Notes: generated by a model not told the origin, from the sequence alone. A DNA stretch of 64,000 nt from Oscillospiraceae bacterium (GCA_017461445.1 JAFTXW010000016.1:105875-169874); one strand, 5' to 3'. Counted from the first letter of the stretch, positions 50,190 to 58,348 are shown. A program made the numbers and translations.

Positions 50190-52964
50190 TCATTCATCGG
50201 CTTCGCCGCCGGCCTCGGGGGCAGGAGGTGTTGTTTCAGCGGGTGCTTCGGGAGTAGTCTCGCCGCCTTCCTGCTCCTGCTTATCCTGCTCCGCCTTTTC
50301 CTGCTCTTCCTTTTCCTTCTGGTACTTTTCCCAGGCTTCCTTGGTGTGGACAGTGCAGCACAGGTAAGGCTCGGTGTTGTCGGGATAGCTGTTCTTAAAG
50401 CCATGCCATGCGCCGTCGGTGTAGTACACATAGCCGTCATCATAGTAGGTTGCCAGCAGTCCCACGTTCATGGCACTCTTGATCTCGCTGACCTCGGCAC
50501 TGTTCAGCTTCACCAGTGCCTTGGATGTGATCTCCACATCCTCAAACTTGCCGCAGTATTCGGTGGCGACACCGCCGCCGGTCACACAGTATTCCACATT
50601 GGTGTGCTTGTCGCAGGTGCCGTAGGGAACATCGTCAGGATAAACCATAGCGGTAGACACACGGCTCTCGCCTCTTGCGTCATTGCTGCAGGCGGCCGTT
50701 GCGATCTTGCCGGAATCCAGACACACGGATACGCTGCGCATGGCGTTTCCGTTAAAGAGACCCGTGTAAGGTAAACCCTGATGGACAGGCATCATTACCT
50801 TACGCCACAACTGGGCGGCAGGGTTGGTACCCAGGCTAATCTGCTCAGGCTGATCGTAGCCGCACCAGACAGCGGCGGTATAGTGGGCAGTGTAGCCGCA
50901 GAACCAGCGGTCACGGTTGCTGGAAGTGGTGCCGGTCTTGCCCGCAATGGCCTGGCCGCCGAAGATGGCCGCGCCGCCGGTGCCGTTGTTGGCGGCATGG
51001 TACAGGCAGTAGTTCATATAGTTGACGGTCTTTTCGCTGAGGACCTGCTTGGTGTCCTGGGTGTTGTCCACCACCAGCTGGCCCTGGCTGTTGTAGATCT
51101 TGGTGTAAAGCCGGGCCTCCCGGTATTCGCCGTTGTTGGCAAAAGTGGCGTAGGCCGCGCTCATTTCCCGAACGGTAACACCCAGGGTCAATGCGCCCAG
51201 TGCCAGAGGTGCCTGGGCAATATCGGACTGGATCTGGCCGTTATAGGCGGTGTAGCTCTCCACCAAATTGTGAAGGCCCAGATTGTACTTGGCAAAGTCA
51301 AAGGCATACAGCGCGCCCGTTTCGTTCAGGGTACGGACGGACATGGTATTGACGGAAGAAACGATGCCGCTGAACACGGTTCTGGCATAGTTATACTTTC
51401 GGTTGTCGTTCTTGGGCCAGTTGCCGCCGCTGTAGGTGACAGGCAGGTCCTTCAGCACCGTAGCGGGGCTCACCGCACCGGACTCAAAAGCAGGAGCGTA
51501 AACCGAAATGGGCTTCTGCGAGGAACCGGTCTGGAGCCGTGCCTGAGTAGCGCGGTTGTATGCCAGGAAATCATTCTTTTCGCCTACGCCGCCGGACAGG
51601 GCCACCACGTCACCGGTTCTGTTGTCGATGACTACAATGGCGGACTGAAGCTGCTGGGCACTGCGGGTAGCGGGGATATTGGAAAGATCCTGATAAACAG
51701 AATCCACTTTTTCCTGCACATCCATGTCCAGGGTGGTATAAATGTGGTAGCCGCCGGTACGGATACGCTCCAGATAGACCTCCCGGGTACTATCATTCAG
51801 ATTTTCCCACTCATAGCCGTCCTGCTCTGCCAGGTAGCTGGCGAAATCGATCAGAACCGCGTCCACAAACCAGGAGTAAATATGCTGAGACGCACTGGTC
51901 TGAACGGGGGTGAGATTGCCGCATTCGGGGCAGTAGTGGTTGTTTCCCTCATTGCGGAAGGTTGCCACGATGCCCTGATAGCCGCAGGTCTCGTTTTCAC
52001 AGACAGCCCAGCGGTCCTGGTCGGCGATGCCTTCCTTGAAGACCATCTCCTGGGCCACTGCCTCGTCGTATTCCGCCTTGGTCAGATAGCCCTGGTTGTA
52101 CATTTCAGAAAGGACCGTCAGCTGACGGCAGCGGTTACGGCCCGCGCCGTCCCGTTCCTCCTTCTCCCACATATACACACTCTTGGAATAGGGGTTAAAG
52201 ATGGAAGGGTTGTTGGTGATACTGATCAGGGAGGCGCACTCGGCCACGGTCAGGCTCTGCAGTTCCTTGCCGAAATACTCCGCCGCCGCACTCTTGACAC
52301 CGTAGCAGCCCCGGCCCAGATAGATCCGGTTCAGGTACTCCACCATGATCTCATCCTTGGTGTTTACCTGCTCGCAGAACTGGGCACGGAAAATCTCCAT
52401 GACCTTACGCTGCACGGTAACGCTCTTTTCCTCCGTGGAGTTTTTGATAAGCTGCTGGGTGATGGTGGAGCCGCCAAAATCGCCGTTGCCGAAGAACATA
52501 TTGACGCAGGCTTTCACGGTGGTAATCCAGTCAACGCCCTGATGTTCATAGAAACGCTTGTCCTCAATGGCCACGGCGGCATCGATCAGTGCCTGGGGAA
52601 TCTCGTCCAGAGTTGCCACCTGGCGGTCCATCATGGTGTAGATCTGCTGCAGCTCCTGAATATCGCCGTTTTTGTCCACATAGTACAGGAAGGAGGTCTC
52701 CTCCATACCATAATCTTCAATGGACCAGTTTTGCGCCTCCGGCAGGATATCCTCCTGCAGATAGTCGCCCAGGATACCCACAAAGACTACGCCGCAAACC
52801 ACGATGATCATCAGCACCGTAGCCGCTGCGCCGATGGCGATCTTCACAACGGAGAAGGCCACGGATACCAGAGTGTATAGCAGCTTAAGCAGCCAGTGGG
52901 GATCCCACTCCTGGCGGGGCTTCTTCTCTCTCCTTCTGGGTTTCTTTTCGTTTTCCATATCCAT
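50190..52964 (-). CDS. class A penicillin-binding protein (PBP1A-like, bifunctional)
   Basis: The protein is 924 residues from ATG 52964 (GGAGG ten bases upstream). A basic tail and membrane helix (about 25-65) are followed by the GT51 transglycosylase (IEDKRFYEHQGVDW about 133, GGSTITQQLIKN about 165). A region with a CxxC-type zinc-ribbon insert (CENETCGYQG...CPEC) at about 325-360 comes next, then the transpeptidase with SSQKP (SxxK), SVN and AGKTGTTSS. The tail (about 870-924) is low-complexity, with many Glu, Gln, Lys and Pro. It polymerises and crosslinks peptidoglycan. The cysteine insert between GT51 and transpeptidase is unusual. Confidence 0.93.
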   Translation of the reverse strand: MDMENEKKPRRREKKPRQEWDPHWLLKLLYTLVSVAFSVVKIAIGAAATVLMIIVVCGVVFVGILGDYLQEDILPEAQNWSIEDYGMEETSFLYYVDKNGDIQELQQIYTMMDRQVATLDEIPQALIDAAVAIEDKRFYEHQGVDWITTVKACVNMFFGNGDFGGSTITQQLIKNSTEEKSVTVQRKVMEIFRAQFCEQVNTKDEIMVEYLNRIYLGRGCYGVKSAAAEYFGKELQSLTVAECASLISITNNPSIFNPYSKSVYMWEKEERDGAGRNRCRQLTVLSEMYNQGYLTKAEYDEAVAQEMVFKEGIADQDRWAVCENETCGYQGIVATFRNEGNNHYCPECGNLTPVQTSASQHIYSWFVDAVLIDFASYLAEQDGYEWENLNDSTREVYLERIRTGGYHIYTTLDMDVQEKVDSVYQDLSNIPATRSAQQLQSAIVVIDNRTGDVVALSGGVGEKNDFLAYNRATQARLQTGSSQKPISVYAPAFESGAVSPATVLKDLPVTYSGGNWPKNDNRKYNYARTVFSGIVSSVNTMSVRTLNETGALYAFDFAKYNLGLHNLVESYTAYNGQIQSDIAQAPLALGALTLGVTVREMSAAYATFANNGEYREARLYTKIYNSQGQLVVDNTQDTKQVLSEKTVNYMNYCLYHAANNGTGGAAIFGGQAIAGKTGTTSSNRDRWFCGYTAHYTAAVWCGYDQPEQISLGTNPAAQLWRKVMMPVHQGLPYTGLFNGNAMRSVSVCLDSGKIATAACSNDARGESRVSTAMVYPDDVPYGTCDKHTNVEYCVTGGGVATEYCGKFEDVEITSKALVKLNSAEVSEIKSAMNVGLLATYYDDGYVYYTDGAWHGFKNSYPDNTEPYLCCTVHTKEAWEKYQKEKEEQEKAEQDKQEQEGGETTPEAPAETTPPAPEAGGEADE

Positions 52965-53060
52965 AGGGAATAACCTCCAATACCGCGGCCCGGGGGCCGG
53001 CATGGTACATCTTGTTTAAATTATAACCTGGAATCATATCTGCATAACACCAGTCGTAAC

Positions 53061-53069
53061 ATTATAACA
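53061..53069 (-). promoter_or_regulatory. extended -10 element upstream of the class A PBP gene
   Basis: On the minus strand TGTTATAAT (53069-53061); a second TATAAT lies at 53025-53020. Either could drive the PBP gene. Confidence 0.45.
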
Positions 53070-53150
53070 TACCCTGTCCAAAAACGAAAGCCCCAAATTA
53101 TTAATAAAGATTAAAATCTCGGACACAATAGACACAAAGGAGGCAGGAAT

Positions 53151-53381
53151 ATGAATAGAATAAGACGGTACGCATGGTGCATCCCCCTTTTGCTTGGCTT
53201 CCTTCTTGGAAACCACAATGGATATATCGCCCTGTGGGAGGACGGGAAGGCAGAACCCAGGCAGATTTTCCCCTACACGGTCGCTTCCCTGCCCCCGGCG
53301 GATCAGAAAGCCCTGGAGGAGGGTATCCGCTTAAAGGACGCGGGAGAGCTGCTGCAGCTGCTGGAAGATTATCTGTCCTAA
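53151..53381 (+). CDS. small exported protein resembling the BofC C-terminal domain
   Basis: The protein is 76 residues with AAAGGAGG upstream. An N-terminal hydrophobic segment (YAWCIPLLLGFLLG) is followed by a mature part GYIALWEDGKAEPRQIFPYT and LPPADQKALEEGIRLKDAGE, ending LLEDYLS. This pattern (a strand pair followed by 'L..DQ..LE.GI...D...L..LLEDY') is shared by many clostridial proteins and recalls the C-terminal domain of the sporulation protein BofC. The function is not known; secretion or membrane association is likely. Confidence 0.7.
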   Translation: MNRIRRYAWCIPLLLGFLLGNHNGYIALWEDGKAEPRQIFPYTVASLPPADQKALEEGIRLKDAGELLQLLEDYLS

Positions 53382-53413
53382 AATCGACCCGTTTTTCTGT
53401 ACAAAATTCCCTC

Positions 53414-53442
53414 TTGATTTTGCATGCCGCAGGCATTACAAT
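53414..53442 (+). promoter_or_regulatory. promoter of the DUF1292 gene
   Basis: TTGATT (53414-53419), 17 bases, then TACAAT (53437-53442), followed by GGAGG and ATG at 53479. Confidence 0.7.
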
Positions 53443-53478
53443 AGAGCCATTCAAGAAATCGATCACGGAGGACAGCTT

Positions 53479-53760
53479 ATGGCAGATCAGTATGGCTCCG
53501 ATTTCATCACCATTGTGGATGAAGACGGCACCGAGTTCGAGCTGGAGGTGCTCAGCACGCTGGAATACGACGGCAATACCTACATGGCTGTGATCCCCGC
53601 GGGAGAGAGCCTGGAAGAGCTGGAGCTGGAGGTTTCCATCCTCAAGTCCATCGAAGAAGACGGCGAGCCTATTCTCTGCGCCATTGAGGACGAGGAAGAG
53701 CTGCGGGCCGTTTATGACCTCATTATGGATTCCCTCTACGAGGAAGAGGACGAAGAATAA
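53479..53760 (+). CDS. DUF1292 domain-containing protein
   Basis: The protein is 93 residues, very acidic. The family text FITIVDEDGTEFELEVLSTL and YDGNTYMAVIPA is clear. DUF1292 (YrzB-type) proteins are small soluble Firmicutes proteins of unknown role, often encoded with ruvX and yrzL. RuvX is 3 kb downstream here but on the opposite strand. The acidic C-terminus (YEEEDEE) is typical. 6S RNA follows directly and may share its transcript. Confidence 0.92.
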   Translation: MADQYGSDFITIVDEDGTEFELEVLSTLEYDGNTYMAVIPAGESLEELELEVSILKSIEEDGEPILCAIEDEEELRAVYDLIMDSLYEEEDEE

Positions 53761-53765
53761 CTAAT

Positions 53766-53998
53766 TTATATTTCCTGCTTGGTGCGTAGCGTGTCCTTTT
53801 GGACCCACATTTTTTAATCGGGACGTTAGACTTCCCGGCCTGTTTGCAGACCTCCCGCCCCCGCTTTGACGTGGGGTGGATGTTGGGAGCAGTAACGGTC
53901 GTGAGCGGCATCCCACCTGCCATTTCGTGCAGGTCATAATCGGATGCGTTACGGCTAAAGCGGGGTGCATGGGGAGCTTCGGCTCCCCATGTTTTTTT
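53766..53998 (+). ncRNA. ssrS: 6S RNA
   Basis: The 5' region ATTTCCTGCTTGGTGCGTAG followed by CGTGT...CCCACATTT closely follows the Firmicutes 6S start (ATTTCCTTGCGGTGTTCGTA...CCCACATTT). The ends pair: CCTGCTT (53774-53780) with AAGCGGG, and CGTAGCG with CGTTACG, enclosing a long, interrupted hairpin with a central bubble. A GC-rich terminator (53968-53991) with a TTCG loop and T run ends it. 6S RNA binds sigma-A RNA polymerase and damps transcription in stationary phase. The exact 5' end is not certain; no clear promoter separates it from the DUF1292 gene. From its end to 54081 I see nothing. Confidence 0.78.
53968..53998 (+). terminator. 6S RNA terminator
   Basis: A 10-bp stem CATGGGGAGC/GCTCCCCATG with a TTCG loop and a run of seven T. 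Confidence 0.9.
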
Positions 53999-54081
53999 GC
54001 CATTTTCAGCCTCGGTTTAACATTCACCCTGTTAAGCTGTAAATTTTTTTCTTTTTTCGCCAAATTGGCGCACTTTGCCCC

Positions 54082-54110
54082 TTGCAACCGAAAAAGAAAT
54101 CGGTTATAAT
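54082..54110 (+). promoter_or_regulatory. promoter of the PPIC-type foldase gene
   Basis: TTGCAA (54082-54087), 17 bases, then TATAAT (54105-54110), 67 bases before the ATG. Confidence 0.8.
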
Positions 54111-54176
54111 ACCCGGGTCTATGCGTTATTTAACGATCGCGCGGAATATCACAAGCAAATGAGAGGATATGATCAC

Positions 54177-55817
54177 ATGAGTGCATCCAGCAAGAAAAAG
54201 CTTCGCAATGAGCAGGAAGCTGTCAAGCTCACCGAGCGGCAGCTGGCTGAGCAGAAGGAGGCAAAGAAAGTCAAGGCCTATACCGTTGCTTTTGCGGCAG
54301 TTATGGTGGTAATCGTCGCCATCTTCCTGGTGGCCGCCATTTCCAACTTCGTCACCGCCAGCGGCATCCGGGAAAAGAATACCGTAGCCATGACCGTTGG
54401 CGAGACCGAGATCAGCAACGCCGAGCTGAATTACTTCTTTATCGACACCGTCAACACCTTCTATTCCCAGAACGGCAGCTACGCCAGCCTCTTCGGCCTG
54501 GACGTGACCAAGCCCCTGGACGAGCAGGTCTTTGACACCACCACCGGCGACACCTGGGCCGACTACTTCCTGGATTCCGCCAAGGATTCCGCCCACTCTG
54601 TCTACGCCATGGCCGAAGCCGCTGAAGCCGCCGGCCACACCCTGACCGAGGACGAGCAGGCCAGCATGGAGTCCACTCTCCAGTACCTGTCCGCCTACGC
54701 AGGCCTGTACGGCTACTCCGATACCGAAAGCTACCTGAAGGCTATGTACGGCAACGGTGCCAGCGAGAAGAGCTATACCGCCTATGTGGAGAAGTCCATC
54801 CTGGCTGACTCCTACTATAATGCCTACCAGGCATCCCTCAGCTTCGACGACGCCGCCCTGCGGGAGGCCGAGGCTGAGAACTACAACGGCTACTCCTCCT
54901 ACACCTACAGCTACTACTACCTGGCAGCCAGCCGCTTCCTGGAAGGCGGCACCACCAGCGAGGACGGCACCACCGTCACCTACTCCGACGAGGAAAAGGC
55001 CGCTTCCATTGAAGCCGCCGAGGAGGCTGCAAAGTCCCTGATCGACGAGAAGGTCACCTCCATTGAGACCTTTGACCTGGCCATCGGTGCGCTGGATGTG
55101 AACGAGGGCACCACTGCCGCAAGCACCTACTGCGAGGATACCCTGTACAGCTCCGTCGGCTCCACCATCGTTGACTGGGTCAGCGATGAGAGCCGCCAGG
55201 CAGGCGATAAGACCTACATCCCCAGCACCTCCACCTCCACCAACGAGGACGGCGAGGAAGTCACTGCCGTTACCGGCTACTATGTTGTCCTGTTCGAGAG
55301 CAGCAACGACAACAACTTCGCCATGAAGAACGTCCGTCACATTCTGGCTGAGTTTGAAGGCGGTACCACCGATGAAGATGGCCACACCGTCTACTCCGAC
55401 GAAGAGAAGGCAGCTGCCAAGGCTGAGGCAGAGGCTCTGCTGGAGGAGTGGAAGTCCGGCGACGCTACCGAGGATTCCTTCGCCGCTCTGGCAAACGAGA
55501 AGTCTGACGACGGCGACGGCACCACCGGCGGCCTGTACGAGAACATTATCCCCTCCTCCGACTATGTGGAGAACTTCCTGAACTGGACGCTGGAAGCTAC
55601 CACTCCCGGCGAGACCGGCATCATCGAGACCGAGTACGGCTACCATGTCATGTACTTCGTGGGCGACAGCGAGCTGACCTACCGCGACTACATGATTGAG
55701 AACCACCTGACCGCCGATGCCATGAACACCTGGTACGAGGAAGTGCTGGCTTCCGTCACTGCTACCGACGGCAATACCTCCTACGTCACCACCGGCTTGA
55801 TTCTCAGCAACGGCTAA
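54177..55817 (+). CDS. membrane-anchored PpiC/PrsA-type peptidyl-prolyl isomerase (foldase)
   Basis: The protein is 546 residues from ATG 54177 (GAGAGG upstream). A charged cytoplasmic tail (about 1-35) and a membrane helix (AVMVVIVAIFLVAAISNFVT) are followed by SurA/PrsA-like helical regions (about 65-330; AMTVGETEISNAELNYFF). The parvulin domain lies at about 385-510, with NVRHILAEFEGG, TTGGLYENI and ETEYGYHVMYFVGD. It helps fold exported proteins outside the membrane. It lacks a lipobox, unlike PrsA of Bacillus. Codon bias (almost only preferred codons, Ser/Thr/Asp/Glu-rich) suggests high expression. Confidence 0.9.
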   Translation: MSASSKKKLRNEQEAVKLTERQLAEQKEAKKVKAYTVAFAAVMVVIVAIFLVAAISNFVTASGIREKNTVAMTVGETEISNAELNYFFIDTVNTFYSQNGSYASLFGLDVTKPLDEQVFDTTTGDTWADYFLDSAKDSAHSVYAMAEAAEAAGHTLTEDEQASMESTLQYLSAYAGLYGYSDTESYLKAMYGNGASEKSYTAYVEKSILADSYYNAYQASLSFDDAALREAEAENYNGYSSYTYSYYYLAASRFLEGGTTSEDGTTVTYSDEEKAASIEAAEEAAKSLIDEKVTSIETFDLAIGALDVNEGTTAASTYCEDTLYSSVGSTIVDWVSDESRQAGDKTYIPSTSTSTNEDGEEVTAVTGYYVVLFESSNDNNFAMKNVRHILAEFEGGTTDEDGHTVYSDEEKAAAKAEAEALLEEWKSGDATEDSFAALANEKSDDGDGTTGGLYENIIPSSDYVENFLNWTLEATTPGETGIIETEYGYHVMYFVGDSELTYRDYMIENHLTADAMNTWYEEVLASVTATDGNTSYVTTGLILSNG

Positions 55818-55831
55818 GCAAGTGAATAAAG

Positions 55832-55873
55832 AACACCTCCCGTGGAAATCCTTTCCGCAGGAGGTGTTTTTTT
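55832..55873 (+). terminator. foldase terminator whose 3' arm supplies the next ribosome binding site
   Basis: AACACCTCC...GGAGGTGTT closes a longer stem with inner GTGGAAA/TTTCC pairs, followed by seven T. The GGAGG of the 3' arm lies eight bases before the TTG start of the next gene, and that TTG is in the T run. Confidence 0.8.
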
Positions 55874-56231
55874 GCGCGAAACGAAACATTTGGGCCTGAT
55901 CCTGGCAGGACTGGGAGCCGGGGCCGTCAACGGCCTGTTTGGTGCGGGAGGCGGCATGGTGCTGGTACCCCTGCTGACATTGCTGACGCCCCTTGACGAC
56001 AGCCAGATCTTCCCCGCTTCCATATCCATCATCCTGCCCATCTGCCTGGTGTCCCTGACTGTCACCGCGTTTACGGAGGGTATCGCCTGGGGACAGGCTC
56101 TCCCCTATCTCATCGGCAGCGGCATCGGCGGCATTGCGGCAGGGCTTTGGGGCAAAAAGATCCCGGTGAAGTGGCTTCACCGGGGACTTGGCATTCTGAT
56201 TTTGTGGGGAGGGTACCGGTATCTATGCTAG
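55872..56231 (+). CDS. TauE/SafE (TSUP) family transporter, N-terminal-type half
   Basis: The protein is 119 residues. The start is TTG 55872, because GGAGG is eight bases upstream; the frame from ATG 55842 reads through the terminator stem. It is made of about four membrane helices with the family's GLGAGAVNGLFGAGGGMVLV (about 11-30) in the first. Full TauE/SafE proteins have two such halves in about 250 residues; here each half is a gene. These proteins move sulfite, sulfoacetate or other anions. Its stop overlaps the second half's start by seven bases. Confidence 0.82.
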   Translation: MRETKHLGLILAGLGAGAVNGLFGAGGGMVLVPLLTLLTPLDDSQIFPASISIILPICLVSLTVTAFTEGIAWGQALPYLIGSGIGGIAAGLWGKKIPVKWLHRGLGILILWGGYRYLC

Positions 56232-56593
56232 AATCCTTCCCTGTCATTCTGATCGTAAGCACCCTGCTGGGCTTTCTGGCGGGGCTTGGCATTGGCGGAG
56301 GAAGCCTGTTGATCCTGTGGCTGACCATGGTTCTGGGCATGGAGCACACCGTAGCCCGGGGGATCAACCTGCTGTTCTTCCTCCCCGCCGCCGTCATCGC
56401 CTGCTTCTTCCGCTGGAAGCAGGGCAGCATCGACTGGAAACTGATCCTCCCCGCGATCCTCAGCGGCTGCCTCGCCGCAGCCCTCTTCTCCTGGCTGGGC
56501 ACAGTTTTCGACACCGGGCTGCTGAAAAAACTTTTCGGCGGGCTGCTGATCCTAACTGGAATCAGAGAACTTCTGTACCGGGAGCGAAATTAG
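56225..56593 (+). CDS. TauE/SafE (TSUP) family transporter, second half
   Basis: The protein is 122 residues from ATG 56225. It has about four helices with the matching signature LLGFLAGLGIGGGSLLI near the N-terminus (about 14-30), HTVARGINLLFFLPAAVIAC and a C-terminal helix GGLLILTGIREL. It starts inside the last codons of the first half and must be made with it, so the working unit is probably a heterodimer of the two half-transporters. The substrate is unknown. Confidence 0.82.
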   Translation: MLESFPVILIVSTLLGFLAGLGIGGGSLLILWLTMVLGMEHTVARGINLLFFLPAAVIACFFRWKQGSIDWKLILPAILSGCLAAALFSWLGTVFDTGLLKKLFGGLLILTGIRELLYRERN

Positions 56594-56655
56594 GAGTTAG
56601 GAATGAGGAATTAGGAATTATTCCAGCGCAGGAACATTCCTCACTCCTAACTTCC
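56590..56655. repeat. purine-rich repeats forming an inverted pair
   Basis: TTAGGAGTTAGGAATGAGGA and further TTAGGAATT units are mirrored by TTCCTCACTCCTAAC, giving a stem of about 15 bp. They lie between the TauE half and ruvX (convergent) and may double as a terminator for both. Confidence 0.6.
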
Positions 56656-56661
56656 AAACGT

Positions 56662-57075
56662 TCAGCGTTTGCGGAACGCCAGATACCCTTCCAGAATCAG
56701 CGACGCCGCTACCGCGTCCACGGTATTCTTCCGCTTTTTTCCGTGATAATTGTGCTGGGACAGAATATTGTGGGCTTCCACAGTGGTGCGCCGCTCGTCC
56801 CACATGGCAACGGGCAGGCCGGTGGCTTCCTTCAGGATCTCCGCAAACTCCCGGCAGAGCTCCGCACGGGGGCCTTCGCTGCCGTCCATGTTTTTGGGCA
56901 GACCCACAACGATCTCCCCCACTTCATTTTCCTTTGCCAGACGGACGATATCCGCCAGTGCCTTCTCCCGGTTCCGGCTGGGCACCACGGTGGTGGAGCC
57001 TACGATAGAGCACAGCAGATCAGAAATGGCAACCCCCGTCCGGGCATCGCCGTAGTCGATTCCCATGATACGCAT
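56662..57075 (-). CDS. ruvX: Holliday junction resolvase-like protein RuvX (YqgF)
   Basis: The protein is 137 residues. RNase H-like fold with the first acidic strand GIDYGDARTGVAISD (about 4-18), the family's EIVVGLPKNMDGSEGPRA (about 54) and DERRTTVEAHNIL (about 97). The catalytic Asp near the C-terminus is present in VDAVAASLIL. It acts in pre-16S rRNA processing and possibly recombination. It stands alone here, apart from alaS and DUF1292, with which it is often linked. Confidence 0.93.
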   Translation of the reverse strand: MRIMGIDYGDARTGVAISDLLCSIVGSTTVVPSRNREKALADIVRLAKENEVGEIVVGLPKNMDGSEGPRAELCREFAEILKEATGLPVAMWDERRTTVEAHNILSQHNYHGKKRKNTVDAVAASLILEGYLAFRKR

Positions 57076-57144
57076 AAATTTTCTCCTTTTACTGTTTTTC
57101 TTTTACTATACTACATTTTTTACAAAAAACAAGTAAAATTCTTA

Positions 57145-57173
57145 TTGACAATCACCACCCCCTGTGATAGAAT
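57145..57173 (+). promoter_or_regulatory. promoter of the rpmG-secE-nusG-rplKA operon
   Basis: Perfect TTGACA (57145-57150), 17 bases, then TAGAAT (57168-57173). A leader of about 130 bases with a TGAAAAAGG/CCTTTTTCA hairpin precedes rpmG. Confidence 0.85.
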
Positions 57174-57307
57174 GATTTTACCTGTGAAAAAGGGCTTTTT
57201 TTATGCGCCTTTTTCAGCCCCGGAGCGGTAATTTGTAGTTGACCGTTCTCTAAATTTCAAACTAGACGGGGTGATACAGGGAGGCAATTTTTAAGGAGGT
57301 GCCGTTA

Positions 57308-57457
57308 ATGCGCGTTAAAGTCACTATGAGATGCTCTGAGTGCAAGCAGAGAAACTACAACACCATGAAGAACAAGAAGAACGACCCCGACCGTCTCGAG
57401 ATGAAGAAGTACTGCAGATTCTGCAGAAAGCACACCACTCACAACGAGACCAAGTAA
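57308..57457 (+). CDS. rpmG: 50S ribosomal protein L33
   Basis: The protein is 49 residues from ATG 57308 (AAGGAGG upstream). It has CSECKQRNY and [15 protein letters not shown], the two CxxC pairs of zinc-binding L33. It is the first gene of the classic rpmG-secE-nusG-rplK-rplA order and shows strongly preferred codons. Confidence 0.97.
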   Translation: MRVKVTMRCSECKQRNYNTMKNKKNDPDRLEMKKYCRFCRKHTTHNETK

Positions 57458-57472
57458 GGAGGCGCCTGTATC

Positions 57473-57703
57473 ATGGCTGAAGTCAAGAAGGAAAACTGGT
57501 TCAAGAGAACCTGGGCCGGCGTCAAGAAGTACTTCCGCGAGCTGCGCAGCGAGCTGAAGAAGGTCGTGTGGCCCACCCCCCAGCAGGTGCTGAAGAATGC
57601 TGCCATCGTTGTGTGCGCTGTTCTCGTGATCGGCGTATTCATTTGGCTGTTCGACTTTGTTGCCGAGTTCGGCATCAAGGCTCTGATCAGTGCTTTTAAC
57701 TAA
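57473..57703 (+). CDS. secE: protein translocase subunit SecE
   Basis: The protein is 76 residues. An amphipathic helix with the conserved ELRSELKKVVWPTPQQ is followed by a single membrane helix (AAIVVCAVLVIGVFIWLFDF). It clamps SecY in the SecYEG channel. It lies 15 bases after rpmG and 11 before nusG. Confidence 0.97.
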   Translation: MAEVKKENWFKRTWAGVKKYFRELRSELKKVVWPTPQQVLKNAAIVVCAVLVIGVFIWLFDFVAEFGIKALISAFN

Positions 57704-57714
57704 GGTATAACATC

Positions 57715-58245
57715 ATGGCAGAAACTGCAAAGTGGTATGTAGTGCATACCTACTCCGGTTATGAAAACACTGTAAAGGCTACCATCGAAAAGACCGTCGA
57801 GTCCCGTCAGCTGCACGACCAGATCCTGGCTGTCTCCATTCCTCTGGAGACCGTCACCGAGATCACCGAGTCCGGTGTCAGCAAGACCTACGACCGGAAG
57901 GTCTACCCCGGCTATGTGCTGGTGAAGATGGTCTACAGTGACGATACCTGGCATGTTATCCGGAACATCCGCGGAGTGACCGGCTTCGTGGGAACTTCCA
58001 GCAACGACCCCACTCCCCTCACCGAAGAGGAAGTCTACGCCATGGGCGTGGAAAAGAAGGAGATCATCGTCAACTATACCGTCGGCGATACTGTCCGCAT
58101 CATGGACGGCCCCCTGTCTTCCTTCACCGGCACAGTCGAGAGTGTCGAGGTCGAAAACAACACGGTCAACGTCATCGTTTCCATGTTTGGCCGTGAGACC
58201 TCCGTCGAGTTTGAGCTCGACCAGGTTGAGGTCGTATCCCAGTAA
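57715..58245 (+). CDS. nusG: transcription termination/antitermination factor NusG
   Basis: The protein is 176 residues. The N-terminal NGN domain opens with KWYVVHTYSGYENTVKATIE and has VYPGYVLVKM. The C-terminal KOW domain starts at about 120 with GDTVRIMDGPLSSFTGTVES. It binds RNA polymerase and couples transcription to translation or Rho. It is followed by the first L1-site-like leader. Confidence 0.97.
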   Translation: MAETAKWYVVHTYSGYENTVKATIEKTVESRQLHDQILAVSIPLETVTEITESGVSKTYDRKVYPGYVLVKMVYSDDTWHVIRNIRGVTGFVGTSSNDPTPLTEEEVYAMGVEKKEIIVNYTVGDTVRIMDGPLSSFTGTVESVEVENNTVNVIVSMFGRETSVEFELDQVEVVSQ

Positions 58246-58274
58246 ACGCATCGGACCGATCATTCGGTCGGAAC

Positions 58275-58326
58275 GTGGGAGGGGCTGAGGCCCCGCAAAA
58301 AATGCGAGCTTTCGCATATTACCACA
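58275..58326 (+). promoter_or_regulatory. L1-stalk-like leader upstream of rplK (putative L1 autoregulatory site)
   Basis: GTGGGAG at 58275 and ACCAC at 58321 flank two small hairpins (GGGGC/GCCCC and TGCGA/TCGCA). The 23S rRNA binding site of protein L1 has the same pieces, GGTGGGAG...TACCACC. This is the place (just before rplK) where L1 represses its own operon in other bacteria. Confidence 0.75.
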
Positions 58327-58348
58327 TTTTATTCAGGAGGTGCTTATT

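Noticed and set aside
54126-56180. A 684-codon minus-strand frame, Gly/Val-rich, opposite the foldase
   Set aside because: Its repetitive Gly/Val/Ala content mirrors the skewed codon use of the highly biased foldase gene; no ribosome site or domain.
57174-57307. A tRNA or riboswitch in the leader before rpmG
   Set aside because: Only a simple AT-rich hairpin is visible; no cloverleaf or conserved aptamer sequence.
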